A stretch of 64,000 bases of DNA from Brevibacterium permense (GCF_013280495.1 NZ_JABSSX010000003.1:186001-250000); one strand, 5' to 3'. Counted from the first letter of the stretch, positions 16,675 through 26,059 are shown. The notes: generated by a model from the sequence alone, not told the origin. Made by a program: numbers and translations.

Positions 16675-18096
16675 TCAGTTCTTCATCACCGCGGGATGTT
16701 CGGGATTCGAGCACAGCTCATCGCCGTAGCCGCGGCAGAAATACGACCCGCCGTTCTTCCACTCGATCCCGGAGAAGAGCTCGCGCACGGTCACTGCGTA
16801 GAGGCCTTTGTCCGCCACGGCCGAGAACACCTGCGGGGCAGCCTTCGCGGTCGACGGATGGATGGAATGCATGAGCACGATCGATCCGGGGCGAGTCAGT
16901 GACTGCACGCGTCGGACCGTCTTCTTCGCATCTCTGTGCTGCCAGTCTCCGGTATCGACGTCCCAGATGATCGCAGGACCGCCCAGAGCGTGTGCTGCGC
17001 GTTTGTCGAGGGCACCATAGGGCGGACGGACGAGGGGCTCGTCCTTCACTCCGACCGATCGCAGCGATCTGTCCGTCCGGTCGAGCTCTCTGCGGAGCGT
17101 CGCCGATGCGGTCTTGTCCATCTGCACATGCGAGAACGTGTGATCGTCGACTTCATGGCCGGCGGAGATGATCCGCTCGGCCACTTCGGGGAAGGCATCT
17201 GTGTTCTTCCCGAGAAAGAAGTATGTCAGACGGATGTTCGCCTCATCGGCTGCGTCGAGGATCGTCTGTTCGGTCTTCGCCTCTCCGGGACCGTCGTCAT
17301 AGGTCAGTGCCACACAGGGCAGCAGCGCACAGGAGAAGTCGGGGGAGCGCAGATCGAACGGCTGCGGCAGTTCGAGACTGCTGTGCAGCGCCTTCTGGAC
17401 TCGGTCGCCGATCGAGGACAGATCGGTGTCGGAGGCCGCAGCGTCATTGATCGTCAGCGTGCCGGTGTCATCGGCTCCGACAGCTGCCGGGTCGACCGGT
17501 GCGGCGAAGAGCCGGCGGGCATTGACTGTGCTGTCGTGGGCGAGATCGGTCAGCAGCAGTCTTGTCTGCGGATGCGGCGACTGAATATCGACTGCGGTGA
17601 CGACGAATTTCCCACCGCTTGCCAGCACCCTGGTGCTGATGTCGATGGCACGCGGGTCTACTCGAGACGCTGGCGCGTCAGCGATGCTGGTCTGTGCTGG
17701 TGTGAAAGCCGTCGTCGGCCATCTGTGGACGGGTGCCGTCTGAACGGGATCGAAAGCGGCGCGATCGGCGAAGCCTCCTGAACCGTCGATCAGGGACAGC
17801 ACATGTTCTTCGATCGCGGCATTCAACGAGGCGGCCGCGGGCAGTCCGAAGGTGTGGACGTCGAGACGAGGAGCGCGTTCGTCCGAAACCACTGCGTAGC
17901 TGCGCAGCTCTGCGGAGAGAGCGTCCCGGTTCTCGGCGGCGATCGTTCGCTGCGCGGGTTCCACCGACCGTCCGGGCGCGGGGTCATCTCGAATCGCAGT
18001 GACGACAGCGCCGGCCAAGAGGACGAGAGCGGTCAGAGCGCTGAGGCCGGCGAAGACAGAGTAGACGAGGGTATCGCGAGGGGAGAGAGGAGACAC
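16675..18096 (-). CDS. Membrane-anchored polysaccharide deacetylase (NodB/CE4)
   Basis: 473-residue protein: one N-terminal membrane helix (about 10-34), a beta-rich extracellular linker domain of about 220 residues, then a NodB-homology domain (about 258-450). CE4 motifs are visible as TYDDGPG (D267, D268), DDHTFSH (H319, H323), RPPYG (357-361), WDVDTGDW and LMHSIHPS (H410). This predicts metal-dependent removal of acetyl groups from a wall polymer such as peptidoglycan. Two cysteines in the C-terminal segment (FCRGYGDELC) probably form a disulfide. The GTG start lies four bases after the mrp stop, so it is probably the last gene of the minus-strand unit. Confidence 0.88.
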   Translation of the reverse strand: MSPLSPRDTLVYSVFAGLSALTALVLLAGAVVTAIRDDPAPGRSVEPAQRTIAAENRDALSAELRSYAVVSDERAPRLDVHTFGLPAAASLNAAIEEHVLSLIDGSGGFADRAAFDPVQTAPVHRWPTTAFTPAQTSIADAPASRVDPRAIDISTRVLASGGKFVVTAVDIQSPHPQTRLLLTDLAHDSTVNARRLFAAPVDPAAVGADDTGTLTINDAAASDTDLSSIGDRVQKALHSSLELPQPFDLRSPDFSCALLPCVALTYDDGPGEAKTEQTILDAADEANIRLTYFFLGKNTDAFPEVAERIISAGHEVDDHTFSHVQMDKTASATLRRELDRTDRSLRSVGVKDEPLVRPPYGALDKRAAHALGGPAIIWDVDTGDWQHRDAKKTVRRVQSLTRPGSIVLMHSIHPSTAKAAPQVFSAVADKGLYAVTVRELFSGIEWKNGGSYFCRGYGDELCSNPEHPAVMKN

Positions 18097-18100
18097 CGCC

Positions 18101-19222
18101 TCAGACCGGGCTCAGTCCCAAGGATCTGCCGGACAGGCCGCGACTGCGTCGCCGCAGCGACTCCGCAAGGGTGTCGAAAGCCCTCGCCGCAGGCGAATCG
18201 GGATTGCCGAGCACGACCGGGGTACCCGCGTCCGAACCTTCCCGCAGACGAGTGTCCAAGGGGATCTGGGCGAGCAGCGGAACCTCCTGGTCGAGGGTGG
18301 CGGCGAGGTTCTCGGCCACGCTGGCGCCTCCGCCGGAGCCGAACACCTCCATCCGGGTGCCGTCGGGCATCTCCATCCATGACATGTTCTCGATGACTCC
18401 CGCCAAGGTCTGCTTCGTCTGTGTGGCGATGGACCCCGCGCGTTCGGCTACCTGGGCGGCCGCCGATTGCGGTGTGGTGACGACGAGGAGTTCGGATTCG
18501 GGCAGCAGCTGAGCCACGGAGATCGCGATATCGCCCGTGCCGGGAGGCAGATCGAGCAGGAGCACGTCGAGGTCGCCCCAGAACACATCGGTGAGGAACT
18601 GCTGCAGAGCGCGATGGAGCATGGGACCGCGCCAGACGACGGCCTGGCTCGGCGGGACGAACATGCCGATGCTCATCACCTTCACGTCGTGGGCGACCTG
18701 GGGCAGGATCATCTCATCGACTCGGGTCGGCTTGCCGGAGAGACCGAGCATGCCGGGGATGGAGAAGCCGTAGATATCGGCATCGACGATGCCGACGCGC
18801 AGGCCCTTGTCCGCCAGGGACACGGCAAGGTTCGCGGTCACCGACGATTTTCCGACTCCGCCTTTTCCGGACGCGACGGCATAGACCTTCGTCAGCGATT
18901 CCGGGCGATTGAAGGGGATATCGCGGGTGCCGGAGCCCTGCAGCTTCTCCTTCATCTCCTTGCGCTGTTCGGGCGTCATCGTGCCCAGAACGACAGCCAC
19001 CTCGGCGACCCCGTCGACACCGGCCACCGCAGCCTTGGTGTCTTTGGTGATCGTGTCCTTCAGCGGGCACCCGGCGATCGTGAGGAGAACTGTGACGGTG
19101 ACCTTGCCGCCTTCGATCACGATCGATTCGACCATATCGAGTTCGATGATGCTGCGGCGGATCTCAGGGTCGATGACCCCGGTCAGCGCCTCTCTCACGG
19201 CGTCCTCAGAGGGACCAGTCAT
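18101..19222 (-). CDS. mrp: Mrp/NBP35-type P-loop ATPase (Fe-S carrier)
   Basis: Scaffold/carrier ATPase for iron-sulfur cluster delivery. An N-terminal MIP18/DUF59 domain (about residues 5-85, with one cysteine in AGCPLKD) is joined to a deviant Walker A domain: SGKGGVGKSSV near residue 118, then DADIYGFSIPGMLG and LLLDLPPGTGD. The CxxC pair that many Mrp/NBP35 proteins use to hold a cluster is absent: the equivalent segment reads MSWMEMPDGTRMEVFG. ATG 19222 and GTG 19228 are both usable because AAGGA and GGAAGG overlap. It follows the DUF1003 gene on the same strand. Confidence 0.92.
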   Translation of the reverse strand: MTGPSEDAVREALTGVIDPEIRRSIIELDMVESIVIEGGKVTVTVLLTIAGCPLKDTITKDTKAAVAGVDGVAEVAVVLGTMTPEQRKEMKEKLQGSGTRDIPFNRPESLTKVYAVASGKGGVGKSSVTANLAVSLADKGLRVGIVDADIYGFSIPGMLGLSGKPTRVDEMILPQVAHDVKVMSIGMFVPPSQAVVWRGPMLHRALQQFLTDVFWGDLDVLLLDLPPGTGDIAISVAQLLPESELLVVTTPQSAAAQVAERAGSIATQTKQTLAGVIENMSWMEMPDGTRMEVFGSGGGASVAENLAATLDQEVPLLAQIPLDTRLREGSDAGTPVVLGNPDSPAARAFDTLAESLRRRSRGLSGRSLGLSPV

Positions 19223-19291
19223 GCCCACGTCCTTTCCTTCCCGGAACAGTGCTCCCGGGCCATCAACACTACCGCTTCGGCGGGCGTCTCG

Positions 19292-19840
19292 TCATCCGCC
19301 TCGAGGGCCGCCTCGGCGCTTTTCGGAGGCCCGGGGATCGACCTTGTCGGTCCCGTTCTCGTCCTGTCTTTCCTCCTCGAGCTCCTTGAGCAGATCCTTG
19401 AGCTCGGAGCGGATGAAGTCACGAGTGGCGACCTCACGCATGGCGATACGCAGCGCCGCCACCTCTCGTGCGAGGTACTCGGTGTCGGCCAGGTTGCGTT
19501 CGGCGCGCTGCCGATCGTGTTCGAACTCGACGCGGTCCCGGTCGGTGCTGCGGTTCTCCGCGAGCAGGATCAGCGGAGCGGCATAGGAGGCCTGAAGGGA
19601 CAGGATGAGGGTCAACAGGGTGAAGTTGAGCGACCGCGGGTCGAACTGCCACGATTCCGGCAGCAGGGTGTTCCACAGCAGCCACACCGCACAGAAGACC
19701 GTCATCCCGACGAGGAACGCGGGAGTGCCCATGAACCGGGCGAAGGCTTCGGCTCCGCGTCCGAAGGTCTCGGGGGAGACGGTGAAGCTCGGCAGTCGGC
19801 GCTTGCTCGACCGCGGGATCTCGAAATCATCGACGGCCAT
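19292..19840 (-). CDS. DUF1003 membrane protein
   Basis: 182-residue protein with two membrane helices (about residues 40-58, TPAFLVGMTVFCAVWLLWNT, and 70-92) separated by the conserved FDPRSLNFTLLTLILSLQAS loop, then a charged helical tail with coiled-coil character (QRAERNLADTEYLAREVAALR). This is the DUF1003 family, of unknown function. It starts two bases after the stop of the MgtE-like gene and the same pairing occurs in other actinobacteria, which suggests a joint role in divalent-cation handling (inference). Confidence 0.85.
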   Translation of the reverse strand: MAVDDFEIPRSSKRRLPSFTVSPETFGRGAEAFARFMGTPAFLVGMTVFCAVWLLWNTLLPESWQFDPRSLNFTLLTLILSLQASYAAPLILLAENRSTDRDRVEFEHDRQRAERNLADTEYLAREVAALRIAMREVATRDFIRSELKDLLKELEEERQDENGTDKVDPRASEKRRGGPRGG

Positions 19841-19842
19841 AT

Positions 19843-21117
19843 CTACCCCCTGCTGCGATCGTCTCGACCGGTGGTTCGCCAGTCCTCGGGCAACAGCTCG
19901 TCGAGGACGTCATCGACGGTGACCACACCGACGAGGCGATCGTTGTCGTCGGTGATCGGCACCGACACCAGATTGTACGCGGCCAGCAGCTTCGCCACCT
20001 CGCCGAGCGGAGTCTCCGGCGACAGCGGCTCGACCTCGGTGTCGAGCATGATGCCCACGGCCTCGTGCGGCGGATGACGCAGCATCTCCTGGATGTGGAC
20101 GAGACCCAGATATTTGCCAGTCGGGGTCTCCACCGGCTGCCTGCAGACGAAGACCGCGGCTGCCAGCGCCGCCGGCAGGTCTTCCCGTCGGACATGGGCC
20201 AGCGCCTCGGCGACAGTGGCTTCCGGAGTGAGGATGACCGGTTCGGTCGTCATCAGACCGCCGGCTGTGTCATCGTCGTACGCCAGAAGCGTACGCACAT
20301 CTTCGGCCTCATCCGGTTCCATCAGAGTCAGGAATCGTTCGGCCTGTTCATCACTGAGCTCGCCGAGGAGGTCGGCCGCATCGTCTGGAGCCATCTCTTC
20401 GAGCACGGTCACGGCTCGTTCGGTTTCGAGTCCGGTGAGGATCTCGATCTGGGTCTCTGCCGGCAGCTCCTCGACGACATCGGCAAGGCGTTCGTCATCG
20501 AGGGCTCGGGCCACCTGGAGGCGGCGAGCGGCGTTCATCTCGAAGAGCACATCGGCGAGGTCGGCAGGCTTCGTGTCCTGATAGGCGGCGATGAGCTGCG
20601 TGGCTTCCTGATCGACCTCGGAATCCACCGGATGGTCGGCATCCGTCCAGTCGATCTGCTTGGTCTCGCCGCGGCGGCGGAACGCGGCGAAGGCGCTGCG
20701 TTCGGGCACACGACGCACGAACAGCCTGGTGACCTCCCAGTCCTTGTTCACCTGCTGTTCGATGCCGACGTCCTCGACGAGCACCGGTGAGTTGTCCTCG
20801 CGCAGACGCAGCCGTCGGTCGAGCAGGTCATTCATCACCAGGGTCTCGGATTCACGCTGTTCGAAGCGGCGCATATTCACCAGGCCGGTCGTGATGACCT
20901 GGCCGGAGTCGATCGCGGTGACCCGGCCCATCGGCACGAATACACGGCGGCGGCCCGGCACTTCGACGACGAGACCGATGACTCGCGGGAACTGCCGCAT
21001 CGTCGCACGATAGACGACGACGGCGTCACGGACACGGCCCACCTGATCGCCGAGAGGGTCGAACACGGGGGCGGAGACGAGTCGGGCGACGAAGACTCTT
21101 TTCGGTGGACCACTCAT
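19843..21117 (-). CDS. MgtE N-domain/CBS protein without membrane domain
   Basis: 424-residue soluble protein: an N-terminal PRC-barrel-like region (about 1-110; DPLGDQVGRVRDAVV), a superhelical MgtE N-domain (about 180-280; TQIEILTGLETERAVTVLEE, MAPDDAADLLGEL) and a CBS pair (about 285-410; DDTAGGLMTTEPVILTPEAT, LVSVPITDDNDRLVGVVTVD). In MgtE channels these parts sense Mg and gate the pore; here the five-helix pore domain is absent, so it is a regulator or Mg sensor rather than a transporter. It heads the DUF1003-mrp-deacetylase cluster. The start is predicted leaderless. Confidence 0.87.
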   Translation of the reverse strand: MSGPPKRVFVARLVSAPVFDPLGDQVGRVRDAVVVYRATMRQFPRVIGLVVEVPGRRRVFVPMGRVTAIDSGQVITTGLVNMRRFEQRESETLVMNDLLDRRLRLREDNSPVLVEDVGIEQQVNKDWEVTRLFVRRVPERSAFAAFRRRGETKQIDWTDADHPVDSEVDQEATQLIAAYQDTKPADLADVLFEMNAARRLQVARALDDERLADVVEELPAETQIEILTGLETERAVTVLEEMAPDDAADLLGELSDEQAERFLTLMEPDEAEDVRTLLAYDDDTAGGLMTTEPVILTPEATVAEALAHVRREDLPAALAAAVFVCRQPVETPTGKYLGLVHIQEMLRHPPHEAVGIMLDTEVEPLSPETPLGEVAKLLAAYNLVSVPITDDNDRLVGVVTVDDVLDELLPEDWRTTGRDDRSRG

Positions 21118-21123
21118 GTTCTC

Positions 21124-21129
21124 AGACTA
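21124..21129 (-). promoter_or_regulatory. -10 hexamer TAGTCT for MgtE-like gene
   Basis: On the minus strand TAGTCT is followed by six bases and the ATG at 21117, the leaderless arrangement. Confidence 0.5.
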
Positions 21130-21333
21130 CGTGGTGCATGGAGTTTTCAGTGATCACCTCCACGAATTGAATCGAGATCACATTCGCGGGCGGTGAACGC
21201 AGTGGGCGTCGGGTTCCACTCGGCCTCTTTTCCTATTCATCAAGCCGTCCTGCCTGCTTCATCTCGTTGTCGCCCCGTCTCCCTAGGGTCAGTTCTCGGC
21301 AGAACCCGCCATAGTCGAATACAGGAGAAATCC

Positions 21334-23259
21334 ATGCAGACACGACGAATCCGCCCGCGCACCGCTGCCGCAGGCCTGGGAGCCTGTGCCGCGCTCTCGC
21401 TCTTCGCCCCGCTTCTCTCGCCGACCTCGGCGACGGCCGCGGACGCACCGGCTGAACTCTACGAAGGCCACGTCCAGGTCGACCGCGGCAAGGCCGACGA
21501 TCCGAAGAAGTTCACCGGTCAGGTCTTCGACGACGTCAACGAGAACTCGAAGCTCGATGGTGATGAGAAGGGCATCTCCGGTGTTGCGGTGAGCAACGGA
21601 GTCGACGTCGTCCAGACGGACGGAGACGGACGCTACAAGCTGCCCGTGCGAGACAATATGACCGTCTCGATCACTCAGCCCTCCGGCTGGCAGGTTCCCG
21701 TCGATGAGGACAAGGTCGCACAGTTCAGCTACAACCACCTGCCCGAAGGCTCCGGCGACCTCGAATTCGGAGGAATCGAACCGACCGGGGACACGCCGAA
21801 GGCCGTCAACTTCCCGATGATCGAATCGCAGGCCTCGGCAAAGGGCGAGCAGAACTGCCCGATCGCCTCCGACACCCAGGCCTATGACAAGACAGAGATG
21901 GGCTACGCCCGCGACGGAGCCGTCGGAGACCTCGCCGACCGCAATGACTACGGCGCCTGCGGAGTGCTGCTGCTCGGGGACAACGTCGGTGATGACCTCA
22001 GCCTCAACGATGAACTGCGCGATGTCTACTCCCAGATGAACGGACCCGTGCGCGTGGCCCCGGGCAACCATGACCAGGACTACGACGCGGTCGACGACGC
22101 TCACGCCCTCGACACGTTCCGTGACCAGTTCGGTCCCTCGTACTTCTCCTACGACGTGGGCAAAACCCACTTCGTCGTCCTCGACAGCATCGAATACGAG
22201 GGCAAGGCGAACAGGAAGAAGTACAAGGAGAAGATCAGTCAGGATCAGCTGACCTGGCTGGAGAACGATCTGAAGAACGTGCCGAAGAACGCGCAGGTCG
22301 TCGTCGCCACCCACGCGCCGATCCTCACGCACAAAGAGGTCGTCGTCGACAATGCGAAGGACTTCTACGATGTCATCGCCGACTACCCGAACGCCGTGAC
22401 CGTCGGCGGACACACGCACACTCAGGAGAACCTCGTCGCTGGCGAGACGAGGAAGGAATGGGCTGCAGCCGGGATCGAGAAGCTGCCGAATACGCAGATC
22501 GTCGCCGGTGCCGTCTCCGGCGACTGGTACTCCGGCGGCCTCAACGCCGACGGGCTGCCGTACTCGTTCACTCAGGACGCTTCGGAACCGGGCGTGCTCA
22601 CCCTCGAATACGACGGTGCTTCGCGCAGCGAACGCTACACCGTGCGCAACGAATCCGACGACCACCAGCTGCTGCTCGGCGTGAACTCGCCCGAGTGGCG
22701 TGACTGGGCGCAGAAAGCCCAGGACTGGCAGGACGCGGACAAGGATGGCACTGCTCCGAAGGAGATCTCCGAACGCGTCGTCACCCGCGAGGACCTCAAA
22801 CAGGGCGAGACCTGGCTGACCTCGAGTTTCCTCGCCGGCACCTCGGACGCACGAGTGGAGGTCAGCTTCGACGGCAAAGCACCGAAGCAGTCCGAGCACA
22901 CTCAGCCGGGCAAAGGCGAAGCTCTGGCCAAGGGCTGGGAGTACACCGATCCGTACACGGCATCTCAGAACCTGCGCACCTCCGGCAATGTGGGCCAGTC
23001 GAGCTCGCACCTGTGGCGGACCGAGATCCCCTCGAACCTCGACCTGGGCACCCACACCGCCGAGGTGACCGGAACCGACCGCTACGGTCGTGACTTCACC
23101 GAGTCGGTCCGGTTCACCGTGGTCGAGGATGAGGCCGCCGCGAAGACCGAATCGCAGAAGCTGCTGCGTCAGGATGGCTTCGATGCTCAGCAGAAGAAGG
23201 AAGTCCGAGACCCGAAGGGTCTCGACTCCGAAGAGGCTCAGTCGGCTCGCAACGACTGA
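21334..23259 (+). CDS. Secreted calcineurin-like metallophosphoesterase
   Basis: 641-residue exported protein. A Sec signal peptide with cleavage near residue 36 (SPTSATAADA) precedes a prealbumin-like/MetallophosN domain (FTGQVFDDVNENSKLDGDEK), the metallophosphatase core (about residues 125-430) and a MetallophosC-type C-terminal domain. Core motifs: SDTQ, LLLGDNVGDDL, APGNHDQDYD, VVVATHAPI and VGGHTHTQ, giving the Asp, Asn and His ligands of a dinuclear site. Substrates of the family are phosphoesters of unknown identity. ATG 21334 has AGGAG at 21323-21327; the upstream in-frame extension is rejected because the signal peptide begins here. The acidic, Lys/Glu-rich surface fits a secreted enzyme. 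Confidence 0.88.
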   Translation: MQTRRIRPRTAAAGLGACAALSLFAPLLSPTSATAADAPAELYEGHVQVDRGKADDPKKFTGQVFDDVNENSKLDGDEKGISGVAVSNGVDVVQTDGDGRYKLPVRDNMTVSITQPSGWQVPVDEDKVAQFSYNHLPEGSGDLEFGGIEPTGDTPKAVNFPMIESQASAKGEQNCPIASDTQAYDKTEMGYARDGAVGDLADRNDYGACGVLLLGDNVGDDLSLNDELRDVYSQMNGPVRVAPGNHDQDYDAVDDAHALDTFRDQFGPSYFSYDVGKTHFVVLDSIEYEGKANRKKYKEKISQDQLTWLENDLKNVPKNAQVVVATHAPILTHKEVVVDNAKDFYDVIADYPNAVTVGGHTHTQENLVAGETRKEWAAAGIEKLPNTQIVAGAVSGDWYSGGLNADGLPYSFTQDASEPGVLTLEYDGASRSERYTVRNESDDHQLLLGVNSPEWRDWAQKAQDWQDADKDGTAPKEISERVVTREDLKQGETWLTSSFLAGTSDARVEVSFDGKAPKQSEHTQPGKGEALAKGWEYTDPYTASQNLRTSGNVGQSSSHLWRTEIPSNLDLGTHTAEVTGTDRYGRDFTESVRFTVVEDEAAAKTESQKLLRQDGFDAQQKKEVRDPKGLDSEEAQSARND

Positions 23260-23334
23260 CAGCTGAAGAAGGAGCTGCAGCTCCGCGCGGGTGTCGGATG
23301 ATGGCGCTTGGAAGCTGCGGAGAACTGCGAGGAG

Positions 23335-23360
23335 CGGGGCCCGCCGAACGGCGGGCCCCG
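23335..23360. terminator. 12-bp perfect hairpin between convergent genes
   Basis: CGGGGCCCGCCG (23335-23346), AA, CGGCGGGCCCCG (23349-23360); flanking GGAG and CTCC can extend it past a bulge. It sits between the phosphoesterase stop (23259) and the S58 peptidase stop (23370). Confidence 0.8.
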
Positions 23361-23369
23361 TCTCCGTGA

Positions 23370-24461
23370 TCAGAGAGTGTTGAACTCCGAGGTGAAATCC
23401 GGTGCGATCTGGCTCAGCGTCGGCGGCTGCCCCCAAGCACTGTCGACGGGTGTCGCCGAAGCATGGGCGTCGAGGATTGCCAAGCTCAGCGCATCGGCCG
23501 CCGCCGCGGAGATCATCACGAGCTCTCGGGTGGCGGCGTCACGATCGGCGGGCAGATCCTGCGCTCCGGTGGCGATGCCGAAGACCGTGTCGCCGTCGAA
23601 GAGGGTGTGCGAGGGCTGCACAGCTCGGGAGATGCCCGCGTGCGCACCCGATGCCATCCGTGTGGTCTGCGCCGAGTCGAGGCGTGCGTCGGTTGCGACG
23701 ATCGCAATCGTCGTGTTCTTCGCGGCAGTCCCCGGGACCGGCGGCGGAGTGGCGGGGAGACTCAGCACCTTCGGCAGATCGAGACCGATCGAGCGCAGCA
23801 GCGGGTCCAACCACAGACCGCCCGACGGCGTGCCGATCGTTCCCAGCGAATTCGCCACGACGAGCGCCGCGACTGTGGTTCCGCTGGGCAGCCGGACGGC
23901 ATAGGATCCGAGCCCTCCGCGCACACTCTGGAACCCGGACCGGGCTCCGATGCCTGCCCCGATGCTGCCTCGGACGTCGTCCGTCCGTCCGGACAGCGCT
24001 GCTCGTGTGGCCTCGGCGCCTTCGTCCGGTCTCGGCGGTGCCACGGAACCGTTTCCGCGGCCGAGGTCGAAGATCGCGGCGGCGGGAACGAGCGGAATGA
24101 CCGCATCGGCAAGTCCGGGCGCAGGGAATCCGAGCCCCGCCTCGGCGAGGGTATCGACGACTCCGGAGACTGCACCCAGCCCGAACGCGGATCCGCCGGT
24201 GAGGACGATGGCATCGGCACCATAGGAATGTGTTCCCGGCGCGATGACATCGGTCTCACGGGTGGCGGGGCCGCCCCCGCGGACATCGACGCCGATGGTC
24301 GAACCAATCGGGGGCAGCACGGTGGTGATCCCGGTCAGTCGGCTGTCGGTGAACTCACCTGCATGGCCGAGGCGGATACCGGGGATCTCGAGGACTCCGC
24401 GCCCGCGGAACGGGCCGAGTCGTGCCTCGGGGCCCGAACCGCGCGCGGTCTCCGAGGTCAT
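23370..24461 (-). CDS. S58/DmpA-NylC family N-terminal nucleophile hydrolase
   Basis: 363-residue P1-family peptidase. Such proteins self-cleave to expose a Ser or Thr nucleophile and act as aminopeptidases or oligoamide hydrolases. The likely cleavage site is N249-T250 in AAKNTTIAIVATDARL, as in NylC; other conserved pieces are VLTGGSAFGLGA (86-97), VVANSLGTIG (201-210) and the RSGFQS region. The natural substrate is unknown. The ATG at 24461 overlaps the stop of the aminopeptidase P gene by one base (TGATG), so the two peptidases are probably coupled. The longer upstream frame is only overlap with the neighbour. Confidence 0.85.
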   Translation of the reverse strand: MTSETARGSGPEARLGPFRGRGVLEIPGIRLGHAGEFTDSRLTGITTVLPPIGSTIGVDVRGGGPATRETDVIAPGTHSYGADAIVLTGGSAFGLGAVSGVVDTLAEAGLGFPAPGLADAVIPLVPAAAIFDLGRGNGSVAPPRPDEGAEATRAALSGRTDDVRGSIGAGIGARSGFQSVRGGLGSYAVRLPSGTTVAALVVANSLGTIGTPSGGLWLDPLLRSIGLDLPKVLSLPATPPPVPGTAAKNTTIAIVATDARLDSAQTTRMASGAHAGISRAVQPSHTLFDGDTVFGIATGAQDLPADRDAATRELVMISAAAADALSLAILDAHASATPVDSAWGQPPTLSQIAPDFTSEFNTL

Positions 24462-25987
24462 CAGCGGTCCTGGGGCCGGCTCTGCAGCCAGGCCTCGATC
24501 TCGGCGCGGGTGCGGGGGAAGTCGGCCGAGAGATTCTCCACTCCGTCGGCGGTGACGAGGACGTCGTCCTCGATGCGGACACCGTTGCCGCGGAACTCCT
24601 CGGGCAGGAGCAGGTCGTCCGACTTGAAGTACAGTCCGGGTTCGATGGTGAAGACCATTCCCGGTTCGATGGTTGCGTCCAAGTACATCTCCGCTCTCGC
24701 CTGCGCACAATCATGGACGTCGAGGCCGAGGTGATGACTGGTGCCGTGGACCATCCACCGACGGTGCTGCTGTCCTTCCGGTGACAGCGAAACGGCGGCG
24801 GAGACCGGCAGCACACCGAACTCTTCGAGACGCTTCGCGATGACCTCCATGGCTGCCTCGTGGACCTCACGGAACTTCACAGGACGGTTGGGGTGCTCTG
24901 CGGCCACAGCGAACGCGGCATCGGAGGCATCGAGCACGGCATCGTAGATCTTCGCCTGCACCGGAGTGAAGGTGCCCGAAACGGGCAGGGTGCGGGTGAT
25001 GTCCGCGGTGTAGAGCGAATCGGCTTCGGCTCCGGCATCGACGAGGATGAGGTCACCGTCCCGGACCTGACCGTCGTTGCGAATCCAGTGCAGGGTGCAG
25101 GCATTATTGCCCGAGGCGGCGATCGTATCGTAGCCGACCCCGTTGCCGTCGGAGCGAGCGGCGGTCTCGAACGCGGTCTCGACGACACGCTCACCTCGAC
25201 GGTGTCCGAGTGCCTTCGGCAGCGCTGCCACCACGTTGTCGAAACCGGCGCGGGTGATGGCGACGGCTTCGCGCAGCTGCGCGATCTCGTGGTCGTCCTT
25301 GATCAGGCGCAGCTCGGAGAGCAGCTGGGCCAGTTCGGCGTCTCCTGCCTCGGACGTCTCGAGATCGGCCTGGACCTGGGTGCGAGCCAGGTCGATGACT
25401 CCGTCGATGCGGGCGTCGGCCTGTCGGACGAGGCGCACGGAGATGGCCCCGAGATCCTTCGTGACGGCGTCGTCGACGGTGGCGGAGCTCTCCGTTGCGA
25501 TGCCGGTCATGGTGGACATCGCCTCGAGATCGGCACGCGGCCCGACCCAGTACTCTCCATAGCGGGAATCGGAGAAGAACTCTTCCGTATCGGCACCGGC
25601 GCGGGGACGGAAGTACAGCGTCACATCGTGGCCGTCGCCCTCGGGTTCGAAGACGAGCACAGCGTCGGGTTCGGAGTCGGCTTCCAGACCCGTGAGGTGG
25701 ATGAACCCGGAATGAGCGCGGAAGCGATAATCGGTGTCGTTCGAGCGGACCTTGAGTCCGCCGGCTGGAACGACGAGCCGTTCGCCGGGGAATGCCGCCG
25801 AGACCGCGTCTCGACGGGCCGGGGTGAAACCGGCGGCGGCGAGAGCCTCGGCGTTGAGGGGAGTGCGATCCCAACCGGAGGCGACGAAGTCGCGGAAGGC
25901 AGCGGAATTCGGGCGATGCGAGCGGTTGTTGACGCGGTCTGCGAGGTCCTGAGTTGAGTCTGGGGTATCTGAGTTCTGCTCTGTCAT
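24461..25987 (-). CDS. pepP: Xaa-Pro aminopeptidase (M24B)
   Basis: 508-residue metalloaminopeptidase that removes an N-terminal residue before proline. N-terminal AMP_N domain (about residues 40-190) and C-terminal pita-bread domain (about 225-490). Metal ligands are recognisable in LVDAGAEAD, YTADITRT, HGTSHHLGLDVHD, FTIEPGLYF and VRIEDDVLV (two Asp, one His, two Glu). Cytosolic, no signal peptide. It is divergent from the PHP gene; a TAGACT hexamer lies six bases before the ATG. The S58 peptidase follows with a one-base overlap, a small peptide-degradation unit. Confidence 0.93.
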   Translation of the reverse strand: MTEQNSDTPDSTQDLADRVNNRSHRPNSAAFRDFVASGWDRTPLNAEALAAAGFTPARRDAVSAAFPGERLVVPAGGLKVRSNDTDYRFRAHSGFIHLTGLEADSEPDAVLVFEPEGDGHDVTLYFRPRAGADTEEFFSDSRYGEYWVGPRADLEAMSTMTGIATESSATVDDAVTKDLGAISVRLVRQADARIDGVIDLARTQVQADLETSEAGDAELAQLLSELRLIKDDHEIAQLREAVAITRAGFDNVVAALPKALGHRRGERVVETAFETAARSDGNGVGYDTIAASGNNACTLHWIRNDGQVRDGDLILVDAGAEADSLYTADITRTLPVSGTFTPVQAKIYDAVLDASDAAFAVAAEHPNRPVKFREVHEAAMEVIAKRLEEFGVLPVSAAVSLSPEGQQHRRWMVHGTSHHLGLDVHDCAQARAEMYLDATIEPGMVFTIEPGLYFKSDDLLLPEEFRGNGVRIEDDVLVTADGVENLSADFPRTRAEIEAWLQSRPQDR

Positions 25988-25993
25988 GCCGCC

Positions 25994-25999
25994 AGTCTA
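25994..25999 (-). promoter_or_regulatory. pepP -10 hexamer (leaderless)
   Basis: TAGACT on the minus strand, six bases before the pepP ATG. Confidence 0.5.
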
Positions 26000-26053
26000 G
26001 ACGGGCGGAGTGACATGTTGTGTACACGTGGAAGTCGGAACGACAGATGCAGA

Positions 26054-26059
26054 TAGACT
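26054..26059 (+). promoter_or_regulatory. PHP gene -10 hexamer (leaderless)
   Basis: TAGACT on the plus strand, six bases before ATG 26066; this favours ATG 26066 over GTG 26060. Confidence 0.5.

Noticed and set aside
21289-23436. 715-codon minus-strand open frame
   Set aside because: Antisense to the secreted phosphoesterase; Val/Arg/Gly-rich composition typical of a shadow frame, no signal or motif.
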